A stretch of 12,330 nt of DNA from a bacterium. Lineage in GTDB: Bacteria; Patescibacteriota; Minisyncoccia; Phycocordibacterales; GCA-002787175. A program made the translations under genes and the position numbers. The stretch is from the NCBI GenBank assembly GCA_030689285.1, contig JAUYJM010000001.1, positions 1 to 12,330 on the forward strand. Direction: 5' to 3'. Below the pieces are notes generated by a model that was not told where the DNA came from, searched no databases, and saw nothing but the letters and a program-made list of their open reading frames with translations. Below are positions 1 to 4,559 of this stretch, piece after piece; position 1 is the stretch's first letter, and the number at the start of each line of letters is the position of its first letter.

Positions 1-1
1 C

Positions 2-106
2 GGCATGCTTAATCCTGATTTTCTGAAAACCATAGAGCAGTCGGAACAGGACTACAAAGCAGGCAGGTTTCGAAAAGTCAAATCCCTGAATGCCCTCATC
101 AAGTAA
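2..106 (+). CDS. C-terminal fragment of a probable type II antitoxin
   Basis: An open frame enters from the left edge and ends at TAA 104-106, giving the last 34 residues of a protein. The tail (IEQSEQDYKAGRFRKVKSL) contains the 'D-Y-K-x-G-x-x-x-x-V-K-S' pattern seen near the C-terminus of many small RelB/Phd-like antitoxins. The next gene, a RelE/ParE-fold toxin, starts 14 bp downstream in the same direction, which is the usual antitoxin-first order. The antitoxin would neutralise the toxin and repress the operon. The N-terminal DNA-binding part lies outside the window, so the exact antitoxin family cannot be stated. Confidence 0.6.
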   Translation, partial: GMLNPDFLKTIEQSEQDYKAGRFRKVKSLNALIK

Positions 107-120
107 CTTTTCAGTTTATT

Positions 121-393
121 ATGATTGAACTTGTTGTTACCGACAAATTTGAAACTCTTTTTGCCGAATTACCAAAGACAATTCAAAAGAAAGCCGCGAA
201 ACAACAAGAAATGTTCTCTAAAAATCCCTTTCATCCCTCTCTTAACACAGAGAAATTATCCCCAAAAGAAAAAGCTCTTTGGAGCTTTCGTGTTGACCGA
301 AAGTATAGGATTGCATTTCGGTTTTTGAATGGAAAGACAATCCTTCTCCTTGCCATAGGCCCCCACGACTGGATTTATCGCTTGCGATTTTGA
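121..393 (+). CDS. RelE/ParE-superfamily toxin
   Basis: A 90-residue protein with the layout of the RelE/ParE/HigB toxin fold. It has an N-terminal strand (IELVVTDKF), two basic helices with many K and Q around residues 17-32, then the motif 'NPFHPSLNTEKL' and 'LWSFRVDRKYRIAFRF', ending in 'ILLLAIGPHDWIYRLRF'. The FHPSL...LWSFRV..YRI...GPHDxIYR series is characteristic of small RelE-like toxins. Most cleave mRNA on the ribosome, and ParE members poison gyrase. Which activity applies here is not decided by sequence alone. It follows the antitoxin fragment by 14 bp, with no clear Shine-Dalgarno, so translation may be coupled. Length is normal for the family and it appears intact. Confidence 0.85.
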   Translation: MIELVVTDKFETLFAELPKTIQKKAAKQQEMFSKNPFHPSLNTEKLSPKEKALWSFRVDRKYRIAFRFLNGKTILLLAIGPHDWIYRLRF

Positions 394-707
394 ACTAAAT
401 TCCCTACTCTCCCACAAAACCTAGGAAGAGTGAAAGCGCGGGCATAAATACCCGAAGGCGTTCACTCTCCCATTGACCATTTCTTTGCGCTACAGACGCA
501 AAGAACCCTGTGTTGCCGGAAGTGATTTCGCCTCTTCCGGCATTTTCCCTGGGGGAACACGTCTCCCCTGACCACCAATGACACCTTCCTCCCGCGATGA
601 TAGTGGTCTAATCGCGGGCTGTCTGCCGGTACCATTCTGTTGCCAGAATGGTGTGGCGGTCGGGAGCGAGCCCGGCACTTCTTGAGTCGGATTTGGCTTT
701 CACCAAT
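394..707. repeat. Gene-free hairpin array between the RelE-like module and element B1
   Basis: I see no convincing gene here. The stretch is packed with perfect inverted repeats: 427-434/461-468 (8 bp), 481-489/497-505 (9 bp), 514-522/534-542 (9 bp), 591-598/611-618 (8 bp) and 631-639/644-652 (9 bp), with a shorter one at 552-556/564-568. None is followed by a long T-run, so they do not look like a series of simple terminators. The first two, following directly after a toxin gene, occupy the same place as element A after the other two toxins, but the unpaired linker between them is not clearly the same sequence. Confidence 0.7.
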
Positions 708-818
708 CCACCGTTCGCTCTAAGGGGTGTAGCGCTTACCTCTATCGCTTGGATAGTGGCGATGCAACCCCTCTTTCCGCACCAATCCGCGTTGGTAAGA
801 AAAGAGGAATTACAATGA
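708..818. repeat. Element B, copy 1 (111-bp direct repeat)
   Basis: Identical to 2730-2840 except for one base (C777 versus T2799). It lies directly upstream of the VapBC-like module, as copy 2 lies upstream of HicBA. Possible helices on the + strand are 723-728/767-772 (AGGGGT with ACCCCT), 742-746/752-756, 781-785/792-796, and 770-778/799-807, where CCTCTTT pairs with AAAGAGG. The first and last share 770-772 and exclude each other. The last covers a purine-rich AGAGGA placed 6 nt before an ATG at 815. The element is preceded by a small hairpin (about 690-707) whose sequence differs from that before copy 2. The transcribed strand is not known. Confidence 0.9.
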
Positions 819-852
819 ACTGCCGTTTACGGATTTTTCATGTCAAAAATGG

Positions 853-858
853 TATGCT
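853..858 (+). promoter_or_regulatory. Putative -10 box of the VapBC-like operon
   Basis: TATGCT lies exactly 6 nt before the ATG at 865, with no Shine-Dalgarno between them. The same spacing is seen before hicB, yebC and the PBP gene and suggests a leaderless transcript. The -35 region is not convincing. Confidence 0.4.
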
Positions 859-864
859 AAAAAC

Positions 865-1038
865 ATGGAAACTCAAACAAAATTCATAAACCGATACGGA
901 AACCGAATCGTATTACCGATAAAGCGCAAACAACAAAGGAAAGCATCCGAGCGTATTGAAAAATACATTCTTCCCGCCAAGACCGAAAAGAAAGAACGGG
1001 TAAGCGAGCGCGTTCAGCAAACTCTCTACGATGCGTAA
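865..1038 (+). CDS. Small basic protein, probable antitoxin of the VapC-like toxin
   Basis: ATG 865 to TAA 1036-1038 encodes 57 residues rich in K, R, E and Q: it begins METQTKFINRYGNRIVLPIK and ends VSERVQQTLYDA. I do not recognise a named domain. The antitoxin call rests on position: it sits 6 bp upstream of a PIN-domain toxin reading frame, in the same direction, and has antitoxin-like size and charge. The stretch 'RYGNRIVLPIK' could be an AbrB-like strand pair, while the C-terminal part is probably helical. The start is supported by the -10-like TATGCT 6 nt upstream. Another ATG at 815, at the end of element B, opens an unrelated 23-codon frame and is not favoured. Confidence 0.55.
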   Translation: METQTKFINRYGNRIVLPIKRKQQRKASERIEKYILPAKTEKKERVSERVQQTLYDA

Positions 1039-1044
1039 CTTTTC

Positions 1045-1430
1045 ATGCTATATATTTTTTTGACACTTCTGTATGGGTAGCTATTTTTCTCCGAAACGAT
1101 GTTCATCATGACGAGGCGCTTTCAATATGGAACTCTCTGGAGGGCGATGTCGTCCTGCCGTATGTTGTAGCTACTTAAACGGCTAGCGTTCTTTGCTACA
1201 AACACTCTAAGAAGCAAGCGGATAAATTTCTGCAGTTCGCAAACACTTCTCCACGCGTTGTTCATTTTCCGAACAATTTTCAGAATGAAGCCGAGTTCTT
1301 TTTGAAACTTCAGACCAGAGCATCATTCGCCGATTACGCTGTTTTACATACAGCGAATATACGTGGAGCGACACTTGTAACTTTTGACAAACAGATGCGC
1401 CAGATGTCCAAACAGGTAATATCTCTATGA
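1045..1430 (+). pseudogene. vapC: Broken VapC-like PIN-domain toxin
   Basis: The frame starting at GAC 1062 reads DTSVWVAIFL, then a long PIN-like sequence through 'FADYAVLHTANIRGATLVTFDKQ' to TGA 1428-1430, about 127 residues in total. The N-terminal Asp (FDTS) and C-terminal Asp of the metal site are present. Two lesions are visible. The natural ATG at 1045 is out of frame with the body; one extra T in the T7 run at 1055-1061 would restore MLYIFFDTSVW. TAA at 1176-1178 then interrupts 'VVAT*TASVL', exactly where PIN toxins carry their conserved Glu (T-E-T); a single G-to-T change would turn GAA into TAA. PIN toxins of this type are Mg-dependent RNases. It is probably inactive, or else the contig has two local errors. 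Confidence 0.75.
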
Positions 1431-1527
1431 ACCTCCGATTTATCCAACACTCACATTTTTGAGTGTTGGAACGAATCGGGGGCTCAATAAAGTCCAGCAC
1501 CAAATCTAACCTAAGACCCGTGCTGGA
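1422..1527. repeat. Element A, copy 1 (two-hairpin structured repeat)
   Basis: It begins with the 12-mer TCTCTATGAACC (1422-1433), overlapping the vapC stop. A hairpin follows, with outer pairs 1432-1440/1474-1482 and an 11-bp inner stem 1443-1453/1460-1470. Next comes the conserved linker GGCTCAATAAAGT (1481-1493), then a second stem 1493-1500/1520-1527. Copy 2 at 3383-3466 has the same two conserved motifs and the same order of stems, but different stem sequences. No T-run follows, so it is not an ordinary terminator. Confidence 0.75.
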
Positions 1528-1613
1528 TTTAAACCTACTGCGACTTTTCTGTTGCCACCTCGTCGCCCGAGGCCGCCTGTCATCATTTCTGATTCAAGCA
1601 GGGCACCATCCGG
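1528..1613. other. Short gap between element A1 and the 24-codon ORF
   Basis: No gene is visible. A CCTCG/CGAGG hairpin lies near 1559-1572, and a CCGGC/GCCGG hairpin spans the stop codon of the neighbouring minus-strand ORF around 1608-1625. Confidence 0.5.
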
Positions 1614-1688
1614 CTAGTTGCCGGAGGCGATGATGTCTTGGTACTCAACCCAAGACACCACGGTGCCGTCAGAAAGGATTACGTACAT
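1614..1688 (-). CDS. Candidate 24-residue microprotein with strong Shine-Dalgarno
   Basis: On the - strand, ATG at 1688 is preceded by GGAGGAGG (1698-1705) at 9 nt, one of the best ribosome sites in the window. It opens a 24-codon frame, MYVILSDGTVVSWVEYQDII plus ASGN, ending in TAG. I do not recognise the peptide. The composition (mixed hydrophobic and acidic) is protein-like, without membrane character. Its leader resembles that of the membrane-protein gene at 3883: a GGAG...CTCC hairpin followed by an A-rich AAAAACA stretch, then GGAG and AAACGT just before the ATG. The alternative is that this is a chance frame inside a structured RNA. Confidence 0.45.
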   Translation of the reverse strand: MYVILSDGTVVSWVEYQDIIASGN

Positions 1689-1868
1689 TTGACGTTTCCT
1701 CCTCCACCCACTTTCGCGGGGTGCGTCCGAATAACCAATCCAGACCGTTTCCGCGTCTCTGTTTTTTGAGAGGAGAACTCTCCGCGGGTTTTGCCCACTT
1801 TCTCGACCAAACAAGTCGAGACAATTCCGATCGATTGGAGGATAATCGGCAGACCTTTTTGTTGGAAT

Positions 1869-2039
1869 CTATCGCGAAAATTCGCGGTAAATTCCCGACA
1901 CCGACCGCCGCCAGAGTTCTGGTCGGCGGACTGCCACCAAGAAGTGGCAACCTATTCGGGACAGCTTACCCGCTATCCCGAACTCGGCAGCGTGTGTTTC
2001 GCACACGCTGCCGACCGTTTTGACAACCTTTTTCTTCAT
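1869..2039 (-). CDS. Candidate 56-residue basic protein
   Basis: On the - strand, ATG 2039 to TAG 1869 gives 56 residues, starting MKKKVVKTVGSVCETHAAEF, with a basic C-terminal half. I recognise no family. A TATAAT-like box lies upstream on the same strand near 2076-2083. Against it, there is no good Shine-Dalgarno next to the ATG, and the frame is packed with inverted repeats, including the 13-bp stem 1984-2014 and a stem around 1906-1931, so it may be noncoding. The start codon lies in a 12-bp inverted repeat with 2105-2116. Confidence 0.25.
   Translation of the reverse strand: MKKKVVKTVGSVCETHAAEFGIAGKLSRIGCHFLVAVRRPELWRRSVSGIYREFSR
1984..2014. repeat. 13-bp perfect stem-loop
   Basis: TCGGCAGCGTGTG (1984-1996), loop TTTCG, and its perfect complement (2002-2014). 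A loose T-rich stretch follows on the + strand (CCGTTTTGACAACCTTTTT), so it could terminate + transcripts, though the spacing is not classical. Confidence 0.6.
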
Positions 2040-2116
2040 AGCGTTTTGGGCACAAATAACTCCAATTATTTTTTAAAATTATATTTATGAGTATTCCCAC
2101 CCATAACGCTATGAAG
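2034..2116. promoter_or_regulatory. Inverted duplication with divergent start codons
   Basis: CTTCATAGCGTT (2034-2045) and AACGCTATGAAG (2105-2116) are perfect 12-bp complements around an AT-rich centre. Each arm contains an ATG-AAG facing outward. The minus-strand one starts the 56-residue candidate, and the plus-strand one (2111) starts a 17-codon frame ending at 2164. The centre carries a TATAAT-like box on the - strand. It may be a divergent regulatory region, or simply a large hairpin. Confidence 0.4.
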
Positions 2117-2134
2117 ACAAACTTCAAATCTCTA

Positions 2135-2201
2135 TCAGACCACTTGTTAACACAAATGGTCTGAACAAAGAGAGGAAGCCGAAAACCCTTTCGACTTCCT
2201 C
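2135..2201. repeat. Tandem pair of hairpins downstream of the exported-protein ORF
   Basis: The first stem is 2135-2142/2157-2164 (TCAGACCA with TGGTCTGA). After a short linker, the second is 2172-2178/2195-2201 (GAGGAAG with CTTCCTC), continued inward by CGAAA/TTTCG. The layout of two stems with an unpaired linker resembles element A but lacks its conserved motifs. The rest of 2040-2220 shows no convincing gene. Confidence 0.6.
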
Positions 2202-2220
2202 AACCCGAATCTCGTTCCGG

Positions 2221-2544
2221 CTAGGCCATAATGGCCCGGCGGAAGGTTCCGGCGCGACCGCGCCGGAGGACGACGACTCCGTAGCACTCGTGGGCGACTA
2301 TGCGGGCAACCCGGGGGTTGCCCGCACGGCTCGTGTAAATGGCCTTACGGCCGTTTACGAGCCGGGCCTCGTCGCCTCGAAGGGCGCAGTTGCTGACGCT
2401 GCTCGGACCGACGGGGACAATTTCCATTTCACCGGTGGCGAAATCCACCGGCAAAAGGGCGTTCTCCACTGTGGAAGCGGTGGTGGGGGCGGGGGTGAAA
2501 AGCGCCGCGAAAAGCGCCGCGAAAAAACGGATGATGTTTTTCAT
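2221..2544 (-). CDS. Candidate small exported protein with signal peptide
   Basis: On the - strand, ATG 2544 opens 107 codons. The N-terminus MKNIIRFFAALFAALFTPAP followed by TTAS is a good Sec signal peptide, with a basic start, a hydrophobic core at residues 4-16 and likely cleavage near residue 22-23. The mature part (about 85 residues) is rich in V, A, R and G and matches no family I know. The DNA is much more GC-rich than its neighbours and full of palindromes: 2250-2270 (9-bp stem), a near-perfect repeat around 2330-2360, and GGCCATAATGGCC at the 3' end. Twelve bases, AAGCGCCGCGAA, are tandemly repeated near the start. There is no clear Shine-Dalgarno; a GC-rich hairpin sits just before the ATG. 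An in-frame upstream ATG at 2733 would destroy the signal peptide and is rejected. Confidence 0.5.
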   Translation of the reverse strand: MKNIIRFFAALFAALFTPAPTTASTVENALLPVDFATGEMEIVPVGPSSVSNCALRGDEARLVNGRKAIYTSRAGNPRVARIVAHECYGVVVLRRGRAGTFRRAIMA

Positions 2545-2618
2545 AACTTTTTGCCGCGCTTCGCGCGGCTCTTTTATTTTTTTGTTCTTCCTGTCTTTCA
2601 CCACAAAACTCCATTTTG

Positions 2619-2667
2619 TTGAGCGGTGATTTAAATTCAGTTTTCCTGAACTCAAATCACCGCTCAA
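2619..2667. repeat. Long stem-loop upstream of element B2
   Basis: TTGAGCGGTGATTT (2619-2632) pairs perfectly with 2654-2667, and TTCAG (2636-2640) pairs with CTGAA (2646-2650), leaving a TTTTC loop. Apart from this hairpin and a 6-bp stem (GTTGAC/GTCAAC) just before element B2, I see nothing in 2545-2729. Confidence 0.75.
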
Positions 2668-2729
2668 TCCTAAATAATCTCCGCGTCCAGTCCGCATTTG
2701 TCCGTATCTGGTCTGTTGACCGAAGTCAA

Positions 2730-2840
2730 CCACCGTTCGCTCTAAGGGGTGTAGCGCTTACCTCTATCGCTTGGATAGTGGCGATGCAACCCCTCTTTTC
2801 GCACCAATCCGCGTTGGTAAGAAAAGAGGAATTACAATGA
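2730..2840. repeat. Element B, copy 2 (111-bp direct repeat)
   Basis: The second copy of 708-818. The only change, T2799 for C777, falls in the helix that would mask AGAGGA before the ATG and turns its one mismatch into a pair, giving a 9-bp helix here. The copy lies 58 bp upstream of hicB. Just after both copies the short sequence CATGTCAAA recurs (839-847 and 2844-2852), so the shared segment may originally have extended further. Confidence 0.9.
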
Positions 2841-2863
2841 GTCATGTCAAATGAGGAATAGCA

Positions 2864-2892
2864 TTGTTTTTTTGCTCAAGTTTTGCTATCGT
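2864..2892 (+). promoter_or_regulatory. Putative promoter of hicBA, leaderless type
   Basis: TTGTTT (2864-2869), a 17-bp spacer, then TATCGT (2887-2892), only 6 nt before the hicB ATG. If used, transcription would begin at or next to the start codon. Confidence 0.45.
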
Positions 2893-2898
2893 AAGGTT

Positions 2899-3135
2899 AT
2901 GAAAAACATCATCCAATTTACCATTTCAAAAGAAGACGGATTCTATACCGCAAGCGGAGTGAATGCTCCGATAGTTACTCAAGGAAAGACCTTTGAGGAG
3001 TTAACGGCGAACATCCGCGAGGCGGTTTTACTCTTTTTTGAGGGAGAAAATCCCGCAGAGCTCGGCTTTGGCGCCACTCCATCAATTCTTACCAACTTTG
3101 AACTCTCCCTGCCGCTCTATGGGGTCAATGCTTAA
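2899..3135 (+). CDS. hicB: HicB-family antitoxin
   Basis: Starting at ATG 2899, a 78-residue protein carries the HicB partial RNase H-like fold: 'FTISKEDGFYTASGVNAPIVTQGKTFEEL' followed by a helix, 'TANIREAVLLFFEGE', and a C-terminal strand, 'NFELSLPL'. HicB binds and blocks HicA and usually autoregulates the operon. No C-terminal helix-turn-helix or ribbon-helix-helix is present, as in the short HicB subclass, so repression by this protein alone is uncertain. ATG 2899 is preferred to the in-frame ATG 2851 because the family starts at this point and a -10-like TATCGT lies 6 nt before it. Its stop overlaps the hicA start by 8 bp, indicating translational coupling. The antitoxin-first order is less common than hicA-hicB. 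Confidence 0.85.
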   Translation: MKNIIQFTISKEDGFYTASGVNAPIVTQGKTFEELTANIREAVLLFFEGENPAELGFGATPSILTNFELSLPLYGVNA

Positions 3136-3361
3136 AAATCTCAAGGCGAAGGAGATACTGACCATCTTTCGCTCTTTCGGTTTTGAGACCGTCGGACAGA
3201 AAGGAAGCCATATCAAGCTTCGCCGCATCAGTGCCTCGGGGAAACAAACACTGCTTATCCCGAACCACGACCCTATCGCAAAAGGGACGCTCAAAGAAAT
3301 CTTCAAACAAGCTACCTCGTATATCGGAAAGGACGAACTTTTTCTTCATTTCTTCAATTAG
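3128..3361 (+). CDS. hicA: HicA-family mRNA interferase toxin
   Basis: ATG 3128 gives 77 residues with a dsRBD-like HicA core: 'KAKEILTIFRSFGFETVGQKGSHIKLRR', where His is the catalytic residue of the G-S-H motif, then 'LLIPNHDPIAKGTLKEIFKQATSYI'. HicA toxins bind mRNA and block or cleave it. Length is typical and no key residue is missing, so the module looks functional. The longer frame opening at ATG 3038 runs inside hicB and is not favoured. Translation is probably coupled to hicB through the 8-bp overlap. Confidence 0.88.
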   Translation: MLKNLKAKEILTIFRSFGFETVGQKGSHIKLRRISASGKQTLLIPNHDPIAKGTLKEIFKQATSYIGKDELFLHFFN

Positions 3362-3382
3362 CTTTTTTACTTACAGACTAAC

Positions 3383-3466
3383 TCTCTATGAACCGACCTT
3401 CGGTAATTTTCAATTGAAAGAAGATCGGCTCAATAAAGTGGAGAAACGAAAACCGTTCGTTTCTCC
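3383..3466. repeat. Element A, copy 2 (two-hairpin structured repeat)
   Basis: It carries TCTCTATGAACC (3383-3394) and GGCTCAATAAAGT (3427-3439) as in copy 1. CC 3393-3394 pairs with GG 3427-3428 through CCGA/TCGG, enclosing TTTCAATTGAAA. The second stem, 3440-3450/3456-3466, is 11 perfect base pairs with an AACCG loop. It lies 21 bp after the hicA stop. The remainder to 3634 holds only short hairpins (for example CCGAC/GTCGG near 3521-3538) and no convincing gene. Confidence 0.75.
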
Positions 3467-3634
3467 AAAACTCGCTGCGATATAACGGCATCGCCCTCCG
3501 CGCTTTCTGCCAGCGAAGCCCGACTTTACGATGTCGGCAACTTTCCAGATGTGTCTGACACAACCGGACTTTTACGCGCTTCTGTTACGAAGGTTGCGCG
3601 ATCCTTCGGATGTCTTTCCATCAGTCAGGAATTC

Positions 3635-3883
3635 CTACTTCCCACTGGAGGACTTCTCCATCTGGAAGTATCCCCACCTAATGACTATCCAACATAGCCA
3701 GGCGAGAGCGGTATAAACGAATACCGCCGAATTCCAAGGTCGTCCTCCTGTTACCACATAGGACAACACCCCCGTAGCCAAAGTGGCCACAGCAAGTGAA
3801 GGTCCGGGGTTACGGACAACCATTACCACAAAAGCAATGGTTTCCCAGAGGACCCGACCCAGAGTCAAAACGAATTTTTTCAT
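3635..3883 (-). CDS. Small two-helix membrane protein of unknown function
   Basis: On the - strand, ATG 3883 is preceded by GGAGAG (3891-3896) at 7 nt, a good ribosome site. The 82-residue product starts MKKFVLTLGRVLWETIAFVV. Two hydrophobic segments are visible, at about residues 11-23 continuing into 29-44, and 53-68 (AVFVYTALAWLCWIVI). They are separated by a polar turn with GGRPWNS, and the tail is Lys- and Ser-rich. It is likely an inner-membrane protein. I recognise no family. The frame stays open upstream to ATG 4108, but that part has the character of element B3 and the Shine-Dalgarno marks 3883. Its location among toxin-antitoxin modules might suggest a membrane-acting peptide or phage-type gene, but nothing shows this directly. 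Confidence 0.65.
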   Translation of the reverse strand: MKKFVLTLGRVLWETIAFVVMVVRNPGPSLAVATLATGVLSYVVTGGRPWNSAVFVYTALAWLCWIVIRWGYFQMEKSSSGK

Positions 3884-3983
3884 TACGTTTCTCTCCGGAC
3901 AGTTTTGTTTTTCGAGGAGATATTCGGCTCCTTTTTTTACCCTTGAACCCCACAGCAATAACCGCGGGCTCAAGTTTTGGAAT

Positions 3984-4106
3984 GGGGCTCTTATCTGCGT
4001 CTTTGGTGCGACCCCTCTTGCACTGCCGACCTTATGCTTTTTACCCGCCTCCGGACTTCTCCAGCGTGGCAAGGCGCCATCAGTCAGCAAGGCGAAGAGG
4101 AATAAC
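3984..4106. repeat. Element B-like sequence (divergent third copy)
   Basis: It shares only the structural anchors of element B: GGGG (3984-3987) before ACCCCTCTTGC (4011-4021), and AAGAGGAATAAC (4095-4106) at the end, matching ACCCCTCTT and AAGAGGAATTAC in copies 1 and 2. CCTCTT can again pair with AAGAGG. The sequence between is unrelated, and no toxin-antitoxin pair follows on the + strand. Confidence 0.4.
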
Positions 4107-4232
4107 ATTTTTAAAGCGTATTTCTCGCTTCGTGCTATGCCCCGTACCTAAAATTCTGATTTTCTGGTACTGGGGTTTTCCCGTCAGAACATAGATTGAA
4201 AATTCAATCCGCACGATATCAGCGTGCTTCAT
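4080..4232 (-). CDS. Candidate 50-residue basic protein
   Basis: On the - strand, ATG 4232 to TGA 4080 gives 50 residues, starting MKHADIVRIEFSIYVLTGKP, with alternating hydrophobic residues suggesting strands and a basic C-terminal half. It is the first ATG frame of this length downstream of the strong minus-strand promoter at 4531-4559. The purines before the ATG (GAAGAAAG) form only a weak ribosome site. A 5-bp stem (GCACG/CGTGC) lies at its 5' end, and its 3' end overlaps the B-like element. I recognise no family, and it may be a chance frame. Confidence 0.3.
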   Translation of the reverse strand: MKHADIVRIEFSIYVLTGKPQYQKIRILGTGHSTKREIRFKNVIPLRLAD

Positions 4233-4303
4233 TCTGACTTTCTTCTGCCTATTTAATTTTCAACGTCCTTCTTCGCCTATCCGAAGCAATCTTCGGTCGC
4301 AAA

Positions 4304-4400
4304 GACATTTCTGAAAGCAAAGCGGGTCAGACCTCTCTTTCAGCAGATGTCCTAACGAACAACCGCCAGATTTCCCTTTGGGAGAAATCTGGCGGTTGTT
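4304..4400. repeat. Two long stem-loops in the leader region
   Basis: The first is GACAT (4304-4308) plus CTGAAAG (4311-4317) pairing with CTTTCAG (4337-4343) and ATGTC (4347-4351). The second is a perfect 17-bp stem, 4358-4374/4384-4400, followed on the + strand by TTC and a few more T's. It could terminate + transcripts arriving from the island. Read on the - strand it lies about 125-165 nt after the promoter start, an attenuator-like place, but no T-run follows on that side. Confidence 0.6.
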
Positions 4401-4530
4401 TTCAACCTTGGAAGCCAAATAAAATAAATGGCCTACTAAAGTTGAACCGTCTGACTCTCTCCTCTAAAGATTGTCTTAATTTATTTAGCTATTTGTGGGT
4501 GCTTTTCCTGCGACTGAACCTTATTTATAT

Positions 4531-4559
4531 AGTATAGCATAGTCAGAGCTAACTGTCAA
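4531..4559 (-). promoter_or_regulatory. Near-consensus sigma-70-type promoter pointing into the island
   Basis: On the - strand TTGACA (4554-4559) is followed by a 17-bp spacer and TATACT (4531-4536), five of six in the -10 and six of six in the -35. Transcription would start near 4524 and run leftward through the hairpins and small minus-strand ORFs. It is the best promoter I can see in the window. Confidence 0.75.

Noticed and set aside
427..652. CRISPR array
   Set aside because: The hairpins differ in sequence; there is no repeated unit with regular spacers.
490..678. 62-codon minus-strand ORF
   Set aside because: It simply spans the hairpin array; no ribosome site, and no protein-like pattern.
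1721..2090. Two + strand ORFs of about 100 codons
   Set aside because: No start signals, composition set by inverted repeats, and opposed to the better-supported minus-strand frames.
2616..2840. 74-codon + strand ORF reading through element B2
   Set aside because: The frame through B is open in both copies, but upstream sequence differs and carries no matching start; the conservation is better explained by DNA/RNA structure.
3635..4108. Longer minus-strand version (157 codons) of the membrane protein
   Set aside because: The upstream part overlaps the B-like repeat and leader hairpins; the Shine-Dalgarno clearly marks ATG 3883.
708..4110. Integron cassette array (toxin-antitoxin genes between structured repeats)
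   Set aside because: No attC core (GTTRRRY/RYYYAAC) at the repeat ends, no integrase in the window, and the repeats do not have the bulged imperfect-palindrome form of attC sites.
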